A stretch of DNA of 64,000 bases. Source: Bradyrhizobium sp. CB1015 (GTDB lineage Bacteria > Pseudomonadota > Alphaproteobacteria > Rhizobiales > Xanthobacteraceae). The notes beneath the pieces are model-generated. The model worked only from the letters and a program-made list of their open reading frames with translations, was not told the DNA's origin and did not search any database. This document shows, one piece after another, positions 18,217 to 26,251 of the stretch; position 1 is the first letter of the stretch, and every line of letters begins with the position of its first letter. A program made the translations under genes and the position numbers. The stretch spans positions 3,348,001-3,412,000 of the forward strand of contig NZ_CP104174.1 in NCBI RefSeq assembly GCF_025200925.1, read 5' to 3'.

Positions 18217-19752
18217 ATGATGAACAGGTGCGGGAAGTCGGATGCGGCCGTAGTAGCTGGGAAGCCGGCGAACGAAGCGGAGCGATCCGCGGAGGAGCAG
18301 GTGGAGCAAAGGGCCGTGACCGAGGGGAATGCGGACCAGCAAAGCACGTCCCGGACGCCGAGCCGGACAAGCGTGACACCTGCGCTGGAACGCATACGGC
18401 GAACGGCAAGGGAAAGGAAGAAGGAGAGGTTCACCGCGCTGCTCCACCACATCAATCCCGACCTGCTCGCGGCGGAGTTCTTCGCGCTGAAGAAGCATGC
18501 CGCGGCGGGCGCGGACGGGGTGACGTGGCGGGACTATGAGCAAAACCTCAAGGCCAATCTCGAGGACCTGCATGCTCGTATCCACCGGGGCGCGTATCGA
18601 CCACAGCCGTCGCGGCGGGTCTATATCCCGAAGCCGGACGGACGGCAGCGACCCCTGGCGATTGCGGCCCTTGAGGACAAGATCGTCCAGCGGGCAACGG
18701 CCGCTGTGCTCAACGCGATCTATGAGGAAGACTTCCTCGGGTTCTCGTACGGGTTCCGGCCCGGGCGCAGCACGCACGATGCGATGAATGCGCTCATGGT
18801 CGGAATCGAGCGCAGAAAGGTGAACTTCATTGTCGACGCCGACATCCGGGCGTTCTTCGACACGGTGGACCAGGAATGGCTGATCCGCTTCGTAGAGCAT
18901 CGGATCGGCGACCAGCGCATCATCCGCCTGATCCGCAAATGGCTCAAGGCGGGTGTCCTCGAAGAAGGGACGGTCAGGGTCAGCGAGCAGGGGACAGCGC
19001 AAGGGGCGGTGATCTCGCCGCTGCTTGCCAACATCTACCTGCACTATGCCCTTGATCTGTGGGCCGAACGCTTCCGACGGCGCGAGGCCACGGGTGACAT
19101 GATCATCGTGCGATACGCCGACGACTTCATTGTCGGCTTTGAGCATGAGGATGAGGCCCGGCACTTCCTCGAAGAACTGCGCATACGGCTTAAGGAGTTC
19201 GCGCTGTCACTGCATCCCGAGAAGACCCGGCTGATCGAGTTCGGACGCCATGCGGAGGACAACCGCCGGCGTCGCGGGCTCGGCAAGCCGGAGACCTTCA
19301 GCTTCCTCGGCTTCACCTTCATCTGCGGCCGATCCAGGCAAGGCAAGTTCCAGATCAGGCGCAAGTCTCGCAAGGATCGCATGCGGGCGAAGCTGCAAGC
19401 CGTGAAGCAGGGGCTGCAACGGCGCATGCACCAGTCGGTGCTCGAACAGGGCAAATGGCTGCGGCAGGTCGTCACCGGGTACTTCAATTACCATGCGGTG
19501 CCGACCAACAGCCGAGCGCTTGCCGCCTTCCGCTACTTCGTCATCGAACACTGGAGGCGAATGCTTCGGCGCCGCAGCCAGACCGACGGCACGACGTGGC
19601 AGCGGGTTGCGCGGCTTGCCTCCGACTTGCTCCCCAAGCCACAAATCCTCCATCCTTGGCCCCGAACACGCTTCGCCGTCACTCACCCGAGGTGGGAGCC
19701 GTATGCGGGAAAGCCGCACGTACGGATCTGTGCGGGGGGCGCTCAGCAATGA
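18217..19752 (+). CDS. ltrA: Group II intron reverse transcriptase/maturase
   Basis: Intron-encoded protein of 511 residues from the ATG at 18217, which has AGGAG nine bases upstream; a GTG at 18100 or ATG at 18166 would lengthen it. RT blocks: RRVYIPKPDGRQRPLAIAAL (RT2), FSYGFRPGRSTHDAM (RT3), IVDADIRAFFDTVD (RT3/4), GTAQGAVISPLLANIYLHY (RT4) and the catalytic VRYADDFIVGF (RT5). The X/maturase domain includes WLRQVVTGYFNYHAVPTNS. No HNH endonuclease domain is present. Unusually, the frame runs through domain V and into domain VI, stopping 16 bases before the predicted 3' splice site. Confidence 0.93.
   Translation: MMNRCGKSDAAVVAGKPANEAERSAEEQVEQRAVTEGNADQQSTSRTPSRTSVTPALERIRRTARERKKERFTALLHHINPDLLAAEFFALKKHAAAGADGVTWRDYEQNLKANLEDLHARIHRGAYRPQPSRRVYIPKPDGRQRPLAIAALEDKIVQRATAAVLNAIYEEDFLGFSYGFRPGRSTHDAMNALMVGIERRKVNFIVDADIRAFFDTVDQEWLIRFVEHRIGDQRIIRLIRKWLKAGVLEEGTVRVSEQGTAQGAVISPLLANIYLHYALDLWAERFRRREATGDMIIVRYADDFIVGFEHEDEARHFLEELRIRLKEFALSLHPEKTRLIEFGRHAEDNRRRRGLGKPETFSFLGFTFICGRSRQGKFQIRRKSRKDRMRAKLQAVKQGLQRRMHQSVLEQGKWLRQVVTGYFNYHAVPTNSRALAAFRYFVIEHWRRMLRRRSQTDGTTWQRVARLASDLLPKPQILHPWPRTRFAVTHPRWEPYAGKPHVRICAGGAQQ
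19696..19729 (+). ncRNA. Group II intron domain V
   Basis: 34-base hairpin starting GAGCCGTATGCGG, with a GAAA-containing loop and a two-base CG bulge on the 3' strand before TACGG. It contains the catalytic AGC triad. This is the most conserved RNA element of the intron. Confidence 0.9.
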
Positions 19753-19768
19753 GCGTCCCTACCGCGAC

Positions 19769-19794
19769 CGTCGCAAGGGCTTTTCGCAATGACG
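19769..19794. repeat. Right half of the split palindromic repeat (3' exon)
   Basis: CGTCGCAAGGGCTTTTCGCA followed by ATGACG; the terminal CGCAATGACG is the exact complement of CGTCATTGCG at 17800-17809. Confidence 0.85.
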
Positions 19795-19856
19795 GGGAGA
19801 GAGTCATCGGAAATCGGGTGGCCGTAGCGCTCGCGCTTTGCCACACCCACATCCGT

Positions 19857-19937
19857 CATTCCGGGGCGCGACGTAGTCGCGAGCTATGGTGCGCAATTGC
19901 GCACCATAGCTCGCGCCAGGTGGCGCGCCCCGGAATG
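19857..19937. repeat. Palindromic repeat, family E, with a 38-bp perfect palindrome
   Basis: Outer arms CATTCCGGGGCGCG and CGCGCCCCGGAATG. The centre, 19878-19915, is a perfect 38-bp palindrome around GCGCAATTGCGC. Other copies of the family are at 13945 and 26174. It lies directly before the dioxygenase gene, and its right arm ends before the preferred start codon. Confidence 0.85.
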
Positions 19938-19961
19938 ACTGATGTGAATGGGATGATCGCT

Positions 19962-20708
19962 ATGGCCATTGCCAAACGTGTTGCCGTACCAGACTCCGTA
20001 CCCGACCTCGCCGCGCACGTCGACGCCCTCGACTGGCCGCAGATCACCGCCGAGCTCGACTCCCAGGGCTGCGCCGTCCTGAAGAACCTGCCGACGCCGG
20101 ACCAATGCCGCGCCATCGCCGCGCTCTACCCGGACGACGCCCACTTCCGCAGCCGCATCGTCATGGGCCGCCACGGCTTTGGTCGCGGCGAGTACAAGTA
20201 CTTCGCCTATCCACTGCCCGATCTGATCGCGCAGCTCCGCCCGGCGCTCTACGCGCATCTTCAAGCCGTCGCCAATCGCTGGAACGAGGCGATGGGAATC
20301 GACATCCGCTATCCGACCGCACACGCGGCGTTCCTGAAGCGCTGCCACGAGGCCGGCCAGACACGGCCGACGCCGCTGCTGCTGCAATATGAGGCCGGCG
20401 ACTACAATTGCCTGCACCAAGACCTCTATGGCGAGCACGTGTTCCCGCTCCAGGTTGCGATCCTGCTCTCCGAGCCCGGACGCGATTTCACTGGCGGCGA
20501 GTTCGTGCTGACCGAGCAGCGCCCGCGCATGCAGTCCCGTGCCGAGGTGGTGCCGCTGGCGCAGGGCGATGCGGTCGCCTTCGCTGTGCATCACCGCCCG
20601 GTGCAGGGGACACGCGGCACCTACCGCGTTAATCTCCGCCATGGCGTCAGCCGGATCAGGTCCGGCCAGCGCCACACGCTGGGTGTGATCTTCCACGATG
20701 CCAAATGA
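19962..20708 (+). CDS. 2OG-Fe(II) oxygenase, Oxygenase-NA (PF09859-like)
   Basis: 248-residue non-haem iron dioxygenase. The HxD iron pair is in NCLHQDLYGEHVFPLQVAIL, the distal His lies in the VHHRPVQGTRGTYR region, and the 2-oxoglutarate-binding Arg is likely in GTYRVNLRHGVSRI. The whole layout (RGEYKYFAYPLPDLI; RWNEAMGIDIRYP; PLLLQYEAGDYN) matches my memory of the Oxygenase-NA family, predicted to reverse alkylation damage in nucleic acids. In-frame ATGs at 19935 and 19953 are alternatives; the first lies in the repeat arm. It ends 9 bases before alkB, so the two are probably co-transcribed. Confidence 0.85.
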   Translation: MAIAKRVAVPDSVPDLAAHVDALDWPQITAELDSQGCAVLKNLPTPDQCRAIAALYPDDAHFRSRIVMGRHGFGRGEYKYFAYPLPDLIAQLRPALYAHLQAVANRWNEAMGIDIRYPTAHAAFLKRCHEAGQTRPTPLLLQYEAGDYNCLHQDLYGEHVFPLQVAILLSEPGRDFTGGEFVLTEQRPRMQSRAEVVPLAQGDAVAFAVHHRPVQGTRGTYRVNLRHGVSRIRSGQRHTLGVIFHDAK

Positions 20709-20717
20709 GCGCTGCGA

Positions 20718-21371
20718 TTGACGGGTGATTTGTTCGACAGCGTCGCCGAGGCGCAGCCGTCCCGCGAGGAGATCGCCGACGGCGCCGTGCTGCTGCGCGG
20801 CTTCATCAAGCCGATCGAGAGCGGGCTGATCGACGCGGTGCGCGCCATCGTGGCGCAATCGCCGTTCCGGCGGATGATGACGCCGGGCGGCTACCAGATG
20901 TCGGTGGCGATGACCAATTGCGGCGAGCGCGGCTGGATCACCGATCACACCGGCTATCGCTACGACCCCATCGATCCGCGCACCGGTGCGCCATGGCCGG
21001 CGATGCCGCCGGTGTTCTGCGATCTGGCCCGCCGCGCGGCCGAGCAGGGCGGCTTCGACGGCTTTGCCCCCGATGCCTGCCTCGTCAACCGCTACGAGCC
21101 GGGCACGCGGCTGTCGCTGCATCAGGACAAGGACGAGCTGGACTATTCGGCGCCGATCGTCTCGGTCTCGCTCGGCTTGCCCGCGACCTTCCTGTTTGGC
21201 GGTCTTGCGCGCAGCGACAAGCCGCGCCGCTTCCGCCTCGTCCATGGCGACGTTGTGGTCTGGGGTGGGGCCAGCAGGCTCGCCTATCACGGCGTCGCGC
21301 CGCTCGCCGACGGCGAGCATCCGCTGCTCGGCCGCAAGCGGATCAATCTGACCTTCCGCAGGACGCGCTGA
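20718..21371 (+). CDS. alkB: DNA oxidative demethylase AlkB
   Basis: 217-residue 2OG-Fe(II) dioxygenase that removes alkyl groups from 1-methyladenine and 3-methylcytosine in DNA and RNA. Iron ligands are His135 and Asp137 in LSLHQDKDE and His191 in AYHGVAP; the 2OG-binding arginines are in RKRINLTFRRTR. PFRRMMTPGGYQMSVAMTNC and DHTGYRYDPIDPRTG closely resemble the E. coli enzyme. The start is TTG at 20718, which aligns with the E. coli N-terminus. The neighbour upstream is a second predicted damage-reversal dioxygenase; no ada gene is adjacent. Confidence 0.95.
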   Translation: MTGDLFDSVAEAQPSREEIADGAVLLRGFIKPIESGLIDAVRAIVAQSPFRRMMTPGGYQMSVAMTNCGERGWITDHTGYRYDPIDPRTGAPWPAMPPVFCDLARRAAEQGGFDGFAPDACLVNRYEPGTRLSLHQDKDELDYSAPIVSVSLGLPATFLFGGLARSDKPRRFRLVHGDVVVWGGASRLAYHGVAPLADGEHPLLGRKRINLTFRRTR

Positions 21372-21424
21372 CGCGTTTCCTCGCAGCCCCCGCTCGTCTA
21401 AGCTTCGGGCGGGGAGGCGGCGAC

Positions 21425-22666
21425 ATGACGACCACGCAGAACTCGGCCGGCACGGGCACGGCGAACCGCACGGGGCTTTATCTCGCAGGCCTGCAATTGG
21501 TGTTCACGCTGGGCTGGACGACCTACGTCATCTACCTGCCAAAGCTCGCCGCCGAAGTCGGCATCGCGCCGTCCGCCGTGATCCTCATCCTGATGCTGGA
21601 TCAGGCGATCTTCACCATTGCCGACACTGCGATGGGAATCGCCGCCGACAAGCTCGCGCCCCATGTCGGCAGGCTCGGCCTGTTCGTCGCCCTCGTGACC
21701 GCGATCTCCTGCGGCGCCTTCGTCGCGCTGCCCTTCGTTGCCGGAGCCGGCGCGGCGGCGCAGGGCTGGTTCATCGCGCTGATCGTGATCTGGTCGATCA
21801 CGTCCTCCGCGCTGCGGGCGCCGCCGCTGACCTTGCTCGGCAAATACCGCGCCAGGCCGCAGGTGCCGTTCCTCGCCGCGCTCGCCATGCTCGGCTACGG
21901 CGTCGCCGGCGCTCTCTCGCCCTATCTCGGCGTGGTGCTGCGCGAGCACGATGCGCGGTTGCCGTTCGTGATCTCCAGCGTGGTGCTGCTGCTGACCGCG
22001 CTCGGGCTGTCGCGGATCGAGCATGACGTCGCGCGCGAGACCGCACCGCCCACACCGGACGAAGCAGCAAAACCGCTCGGCCTCGTCCCAGTCGCCTTCA
22101 TTATCGCGATGATCGCGCTCGCACTCGGCTACCAGCTGCACTTTGCCATGAACAGCGCGCCGTTCTATCTGCGCTTTGCAGCTCCCGGCGACCTGCAATG
22201 GCTGATGCCGGTGTTCTGGATCGGCTTCAACATCGCGATGTTTCCGGCAAGCCTCGTCGTCAAGCATCGCGGCGGCCTCGTCGTGATGGGCGCCGCCGGC
22301 CTGTTCGGTGCGGTGGCGATTGCGGCGGCCGAATTCGCCGGCAATCTCGAGACGCTGATCGCCGCGCAATTTATCGCCGGAGCCGCGTGGGGCTGCATGC
22401 TGATGAGCGCGGTCTCGGCAGCGCTCGCGATCGGTTCGACCGGCGCGGAAGGCAAGGTCACGGGCCTCGTCTTCTCGGCACTCGCCCTCGGCACCTTCGC
22501 GCGGATGGCGGCGGTTGCCGGCGGCCTGCAGAAGATACCGGAATACGCGCCGCTCCTGCACTGGGCGCCGGTCGCCTGCTGGTCGGTCGCAGGCGCCGGT
22601 CTGCTGGTGATTGCAGCAGCGCGACTGCAGGGAGCGTCCGGCCTCAAGGCTTCGGCGGGTGAATGA
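21425..22666 (+). CDS. MFS transporter
   Basis: 413-residue major facilitator superfamily carrier with about 12 membrane segments. The cytoplasmic loop after helix 2 reads DTAMGIAADKLAPHVGRLGL, a variant of the MFS motif A. The ATG at 21425 follows GGGGAGGC. The transported compound is unknown. Its 3' end overlaps the convergent TPP-enzyme gene by 23 bases. Confidence 0.88.
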   Translation: MTTTQNSAGTGTANRTGLYLAGLQLVFTLGWTTYVIYLPKLAAEVGIAPSAVILILMLDQAIFTIADTAMGIAADKLAPHVGRLGLFVALVTAISCGAFVALPFVAGAGAAAQGWFIALIVIWSITSSALRAPPLTLLGKYRARPQVPFLAALAMLGYGVAGALSPYLGVVLREHDARLPFVISSVVLLLTALGLSRIEHDVARETAPPTPDEAAKPLGLVPVAFIIAMIALALGYQLHFAMNSAPFYLRFAAPGDLQWLMPVFWIGFNIAMFPASLVVKHRGGLVVMGAAGLFGAVAIAAAEFAGNLETLIAAQFIAGAAWGCMLMSAVSAALAIGSTGAEGKVTGLVFSALALGTFARMAAVAGGLQKIPEYAPLLHWAPVACWSVAGAGLLVIAAARLQGASGLKASAGE

Positions 22667-24272
22667 AGGCCCAGGGGCTGACTTCGGAATCCCTGGGCAC
22701 CTCGACGGAAATCAGCACCGGCCCGCCGTGGCCGAGCGCCTTCTCCATCGCCGCCTTGAACTGCTCCGGCGCGGTGACGCGCGCCGCGGCCACGCCAAAG
22801 GACTCCGCGAGCTTGACGAAATCCGGATTGACGAGATCGGAGGCCACCACGCGGCCGTCGAACCGTTCGCGCTGGTCGCGGCGGACATTGCCATAGGCGT
22901 TGTTGTTGAACACCAGCGTCACCACGCCGATGTTGAACTGCACGGCGGTGGCAAGCTCCTGCACGCCGAACATGAAGCCGCCGTCCCCGGTGATGGCCAC
23001 CACCGGCTTGTCGGGATTGGCGACCTTGGCGCCAAGCGCAGTCGGGAAGCCCGAGCCGAGCGTGCCCTGGTATCCCGAGGTGATGAAGGTGCGCGGCTGG
23101 TAGATCGGAAAGCCGTACCAGGAGGCGAAGCCGACCTGCGACAATTCATCGGTGACGATCGCGTTCGCCGGCAGCACCTCGCGCAGGATCTTGAGATAGG
23201 CCATCTGCGGCTGGATGCGCTGGATCTCGGCTTGCGCGGCCGCGGTGGCTTCGCGAATGTCTTCGCGCCGGCCGCGGCTCTTGGCGTAGCCGACCTTCTT
23301 CACGGCCGCGACGAGATCGGCCGCGCCGGCCTTGGCATCGGCGACAATCGCAACATCGGCGGCGAGCCGGCGCATCTCGGCCGGATCGATGTCGATGCGA
23401 ATGGATTTCAGGCCGCTCGGTTGATAGGGCCAGCGGAAGCCGGAGGCCGGCAGCTCGGCGCGGGTGCCGATGGCGATCATCAAATCGGTCGTCGGCCACA
23501 GTTTGTAGGCCGCCGCCATGGTGAGTCCGAGCTCGTGCGCGTTGGAGACGATGCCGCGGCCGCTGCGGAAGGCGACCACGGGCGCATCGATCATCTCGGC
23601 GAGCTCGAGGATCTCCTCACCCGCTTCGATCGCGCCGCTGCCGACGAAGATCATCGGCGCCTTGCTGTTCCTGACGAGCGCGGCCGCCTGCTTGATCATA
23701 TCAGGGTCGGGCTGCGGCGCCGGCATCGGCTCCAGCACCTGCGCAGGCACTGTTGCCGCGCGCTGGGTGAAGATGTCCCAGGGCATCTCGACCGAGGCGG
23801 GGCCGCGCCGTCCCGACATCATCTCCTGGAACGCGCGCGCGACGACTGTCGGCGCATTGCCGGGATGTTCGATGCGCTCGGCCCATTTCACATAGGTGCG
23901 CAAGGTCGCAAGCTGGTCGGGCATTTCGTGCAGGTGGCCGCGGCCCTTGCCCAGAAATTGCGTCGGCACCTGGCCGGTGACGCACAGCACCGGCTCGTTG
24001 CAGCCGAAGGCGGTCAGCAGCGCCGCGCTGGCATTGAGCACGCCCGGGCCGGGCACCACGCTGAACACGCCGGGCCGGCCGCTGGAGCGTGCATAGCCGA
24101 ATGCCATGTAGCCGCAGGCCTGCTCGTGCCGCGCGCCGATCACCTTGAGCTGCGCCTGGTGGAAGGCGTCGAACAGGCCGTACACTTGCGCGCCGGGCAG
24201 GCCGAACACGGTGTCGACGCCGTGGGCGACAAGGCCGCTTACGATCGCTTCACCGCCGGTGAGGGTGGTCAT
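22644..24272 (-). CDS. Thiamine-pyrophosphate-dependent enzyme (acetolactate synthase-like)
   Basis: 542-residue enzyme with the three-domain POX/AHAS architecture. The N-terminal domain has VFGLPGAQVYGLFDAF and the catalytic Glu in ARHEQACGYMAFGYAR; the central domain includes IDIDPAEMRRLAADVAIVAD; the C-terminal domain has the TPP/Mg motif GDGGFMFGVQELATAVQFNIGVVTLVFNN, written here in parts (GDGGFMF, then VFNNNAYGN). It lies 24 bases after the FAH-family gene, so it is the last gene of the hpa operon. It may be a 2-oxo-acid decarboxylase or an acetolactate synthase paralog; no small subunit is near. Confidence 0.88.
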   Translation of the reverse strand: MTTLTGGEAIVSGLVAHGVDTVFGLPGAQVYGLFDAFHQAQLKVIGARHEQACGYMAFGYARSSGRPGVFSVVPGPGVLNASAALLTAFGCNEPVLCVTGQVPTQFLGKGRGHLHEMPDQLATLRTYVKWAERIEHPGNAPTVVARAFQEMMSGRRGPASVEMPWDIFTQRAATVPAQVLEPMPAPQPDPDMIKQAAALVRNSKAPMIFVGSGAIEAGEEILELAEMIDAPVVAFRSGRGIVSNAHELGLTMAAAYKLWPTTDLMIAIGTRAELPASGFRWPYQPSGLKSIRIDIDPAEMRRLAADVAIVADAKAGAADLVAAVKKVGYAKSRGRREDIREATAAAQAEIQRIQPQMAYLKILREVLPANAIVTDELSQVGFASWYGFPIYQPRTFITSGYQGTLGSGFPTALGAKVANPDKPVVAITGDGGFMFGVQELATAVQFNIGVVTLVFNNNAYGNVRRDQRERFDGRVVASDLVNPDFVKLAESFGVAAARVTAPEQFKAAMEKALGHGGPVLISVEVPRDSEVSPWAFIHPPKP

Positions 24273-24296
24273 TTGGCTATTCCACTTCGCTTGTTG

Positions 24297-25166
24297 TCAG
24301 GCTTCGTCGATCACGCCGTTGCGCAAGCGACCGATCCCCTCGGCCTCGACCTCGACGACGTCGCCGGGCTTCAAATATCGCGGCGGATCGAACCGCGCGC
24401 CTGCGCCGGTCGGCGTGCCCGTGACGATGATATCGCCGGGGACCAGGGTTGCGAAGGTCGAGATATAGTTCAGGAGATAGCGGAACGGAAATATCAGCCG
24501 GCTGGTGCGATCGTCCTGCCTGAGTTCGCCGTTGACATGCGTGGTGAGCCTGATGTCCGCGATCTGCGCTTCCCGCGTGTAGGGCACCAGCCACGGACCG
24601 AGGCTGCCGCTGGAATCGAAGTTCTTGCCTTGCGTCACGTTGAACTTGGCGTGACGCAGCCAGTCGCGCACCGAGCCCTCGTTGCAGAGCGTGAGCGCGG
24701 CGATGTGGTCGAGCGCGGTGCTTTCGGGTATATGCCGGCCTTGCTTGCCGATCACCAGCACGATCTCGCCTTCGTAATCGAGCTGCGCCGATGCGCGCGG
24801 GCGCACCAGCGGCGTGTCGTGGCCGACGAAGGAGCGGGGCGAGCGCATGAACATGCTCGGATATTTCGGCGCCTCCTGTCCATCCCTGTACTCGGCGTTA
24901 CGATCGGGATAGTTGACGCCGATGCATATGATCTTTTCCGGCGCGGGGATCGGCGGCAACCAGGTGATCTCAGTGAACGCGTGATCCGGCGCGCGGCCGG
25001 CCGCCTCTTCGGCAAAGCTGATGAGCTTGCCCGCAGCGATCACCTCGCGCAGCGTGGGATAGTCTCTCGCATGACGCGCGGAGAGATCGACGATGCCGCC
25101 CTCCAGGACGGCGCCATAGCTGATGTCACCCTTGACGGAATAGGTGGCGAGACGAGGCAGCTTCAT
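24297..25166 (-). CDS. hpaG: Fumarylacetoacetate hydrolase-family protein (HpaG-like)
   Basis: 289-residue FAH-fold enzyme. The metal-binding acidic motif is in LDYEGEIVLVIGKQG (E-x-E type) and the distal sites are in TQGKNFDSSGSLGPWLV and GDIIVTGTPTGAGA. In the homoprotocatechuate pathway the corresponding enzyme decarboxylates and isomerises the ring-cleavage product (5-oxopent-3-ene-1,2,5-tricarboxylate). The E. coli enzyme is a double-length fusion; here there is a single domain. The start codon shares a base with the hpaD stop, so translation is coupled. The exact step is inferred from context. Confidence 0.85.
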   Translation of the reverse strand: MKLPRLATYSVKGDISYGAVLEGGIVDLSARHARDYPTLREVIAAGKLISFAEEAAGRAPDHAFTEITWLPPIPAPEKIICIGVNYPDRNAEYRDGQEAPKYPSMFMRSPRSFVGHDTPLVRPRASAQLDYEGEIVLVIGKQGRHIPESTALDHIAALTLCNEGSVRDWLRHAKFNVTQGKNFDSSGSLGPWLVPYTREAQIADIRLTTHVNGELRQDDRTSRLIFPFRYLLNYISTFATLVPGDIIVTGTPTGAGARFDPPRYLKPGDVVEVEAEGIGRLRNGVIDEA

Positions 25167-26149
25167 CAGTCCGCCACCAGCACATCGGCCACGAATTTCG
25201 GCTCGCGCACGGCTTGCCCCGTGAACGGCGAGCCCTGTTCGAACCAGGAACGCGGAGCAGGGGCGCCCCACAGCGTCTGGCGGCGCGGATCGCGCAGCGA
25301 CCAGCGCAGCGGCTCGTGATCGTGATCCCCCGTGAAGTAATCGCTGGTGTAGAGTTCGAGGCGGTGTCCGTCGGGATCGCGCACATAGAGGAAGAACGCG
25401 TTCGAGATGCCATGGCGCCCCGGGCCGCGTTCGATGTTCTTCACGAAGCCCTGCGAAGCCATGACGTCGCAGAGATGGATGATGTTCATCGCGGTCGGCG
25501 TCCAGTAAGCGAAGTGGTGCAGCCGCGGGCCCTTGCCGTTGGTGATCGCGAAATCGTGGACGTTGCCCTTGCGATGCATCCAGGCCGCGGCGATGCGCCC
25601 GTTCGGCCCGTCCTCTTCGGCGTATTCGGTGAGGCGGAAGCCGAGCCGGGCGTAGAATTCCATCGTGTCCTGCACTTCGGCCGCGAAGACGTTAAAATGG
25701 TCGAGCCGCTGTGGGTGGCAGCCCCGATAGAGGTCGTAGCGGCGCAAGAGATGCGGCCGCCGCTCCATGGCCGCGTAGAGCTCGATCTGAAAGCCGAAGG
25801 GGTCGGTGAATTGCAGCGTGCGGCCCTGGAACGGCTGATCGACGAAGGCGTAGGAAAGGCCGTTCTCGGACAGGAACGCGGCGGCCTTGTCGAGGTCCTT
25901 GTCGTTGCCGACCTTGAAGCCGAGCCGGGCGCAAGCCGGCACCGCGGCCTTGCGTAGCACCAGCGAGTGATGCTGGTGCTCCTCGGCCGCGCGCAGGTAG
26001 ACGGCGTTGTCGTCGAAATCCTCGACATGGAGGCCGACAATGGTCTCGTAGAACTCCCGGCTCAGCTTCAAATCGGTGACGTCGAGCACGACGTGGCTGG
26101 AGCGGATGATGTTGAACGGCGGCTCGAAGATGTGTTGCGGTACCGGCAT
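25166..26149 (-). CDS. hpaD: 3,4-dihydroxyphenylacetate 2,3-dioxygenase (VOC family)
   Basis: Extradiol dioxygenase of 327 residues that opens the homoprotocatechuate ring. There are two glyoxalase/VOC domains; the catalytic C-terminal one carries the iron ligands His (QRLDHFNVFA), His (RLHHFAYWTP) and Glu (HRLELYTSDYF). The latter matches the HpaD-type signature and is followed by the long tail WSLRDPRRQTLWGAPAPRSW. The ATG at 26149 gives MPVPQHIFEPPFNIIRSSHV; a longer frame is not needed. Second catabolic step after hpaE/F in the operon order. Confidence 0.93.
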   Translation of the reverse strand: MPVPQHIFEPPFNIIRSSHVVLDVTDLKLSREFYETIVGLHVEDFDDNAVYLRAAEEHQHHSLVLRKAAVPACARLGFKVGNDKDLDKAAAFLSENGLSYAFVDQPFQGRTLQFTDPFGFQIELYAAMERRPHLLRRYDLYRGCHPQRLDHFNVFAAEVQDTMEFYARLGFRLTEYAEEDGPNGRIAAAWMHRKGNVHDFAITNGKGPRLHHFAYWTPTAMNIIHLCDVMASQGFVKNIERGPGRHGISNAFFLYVRDPDGHRLELYTSDYFTGDHDHEPLRWSLRDPRRQTLWGAPAPRSWFEQGSPFTGQAVREPKFVADVLVAD

Positions 26150-26173
26150 TGGCGTTTCCCCTCGGTCTCCTGT

Positions 26174-26245
26174 CATTCCGGGGCGGCTCGAAGAGCCGAG
26201 CCCGGAATCTCGAGGTCCCGGATTCGCTTCGCGCTCCGGAACGAC
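26174..26245. repeat. Dispersed palindromic repeat, family E, third copy
   Basis: CATTCCGGGGCGGCTCGAAG, CCCGGAATCTCGAGGTCCCG, ending CGCTCCGGAACG. It occupies the 102-base gap between hpaE and hpaD inside the operon. Confidence 0.8.
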
Positions 26246-26251
26246 GAAGCT

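Larger units (their letters stand above)
17861..19768 (+). mobile_element. Group II intron (complete, 1908 nt)
   Basis: Self-splicing retroelement. The 5' end is GTGCGCC, matching the GUGCG consensus. Domain V is at 19696-19729, followed by a domain VI hairpin (19730-19768) whose likely branch-point A is A19761, with the 3' end ...CGCGAC. A candidate EBS1, AAGCAA (18043-18048), is exactly complementary to the last six bases of the 5' exon (TTGCTT, 17855-17860). It encodes a reverse transcriptase/maturase. The exact ends follow from restoring the flanking palindromic repeat. Class was not assigned; the AGC triad in domain V argues against class C. Confidence 0.9.

Noticed and set aside
18100-19752. 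Reverse transcriptase as retron or diversity-generating element
   Set aside because: Domain V, the GTGCG start, the maturase domain and the restored exon repeat show a group II intron; no template or variable repeat pair is present.
22611-25319. Long plus-strand open frame of about 900 codons
   Set aside because: It lies antisense to the TPP enzyme, FAH and hpaD genes, has a low-complexity Arg/Asp/His-rich composition and no domain. Long antisense frames are expected in GC-rich DNA.
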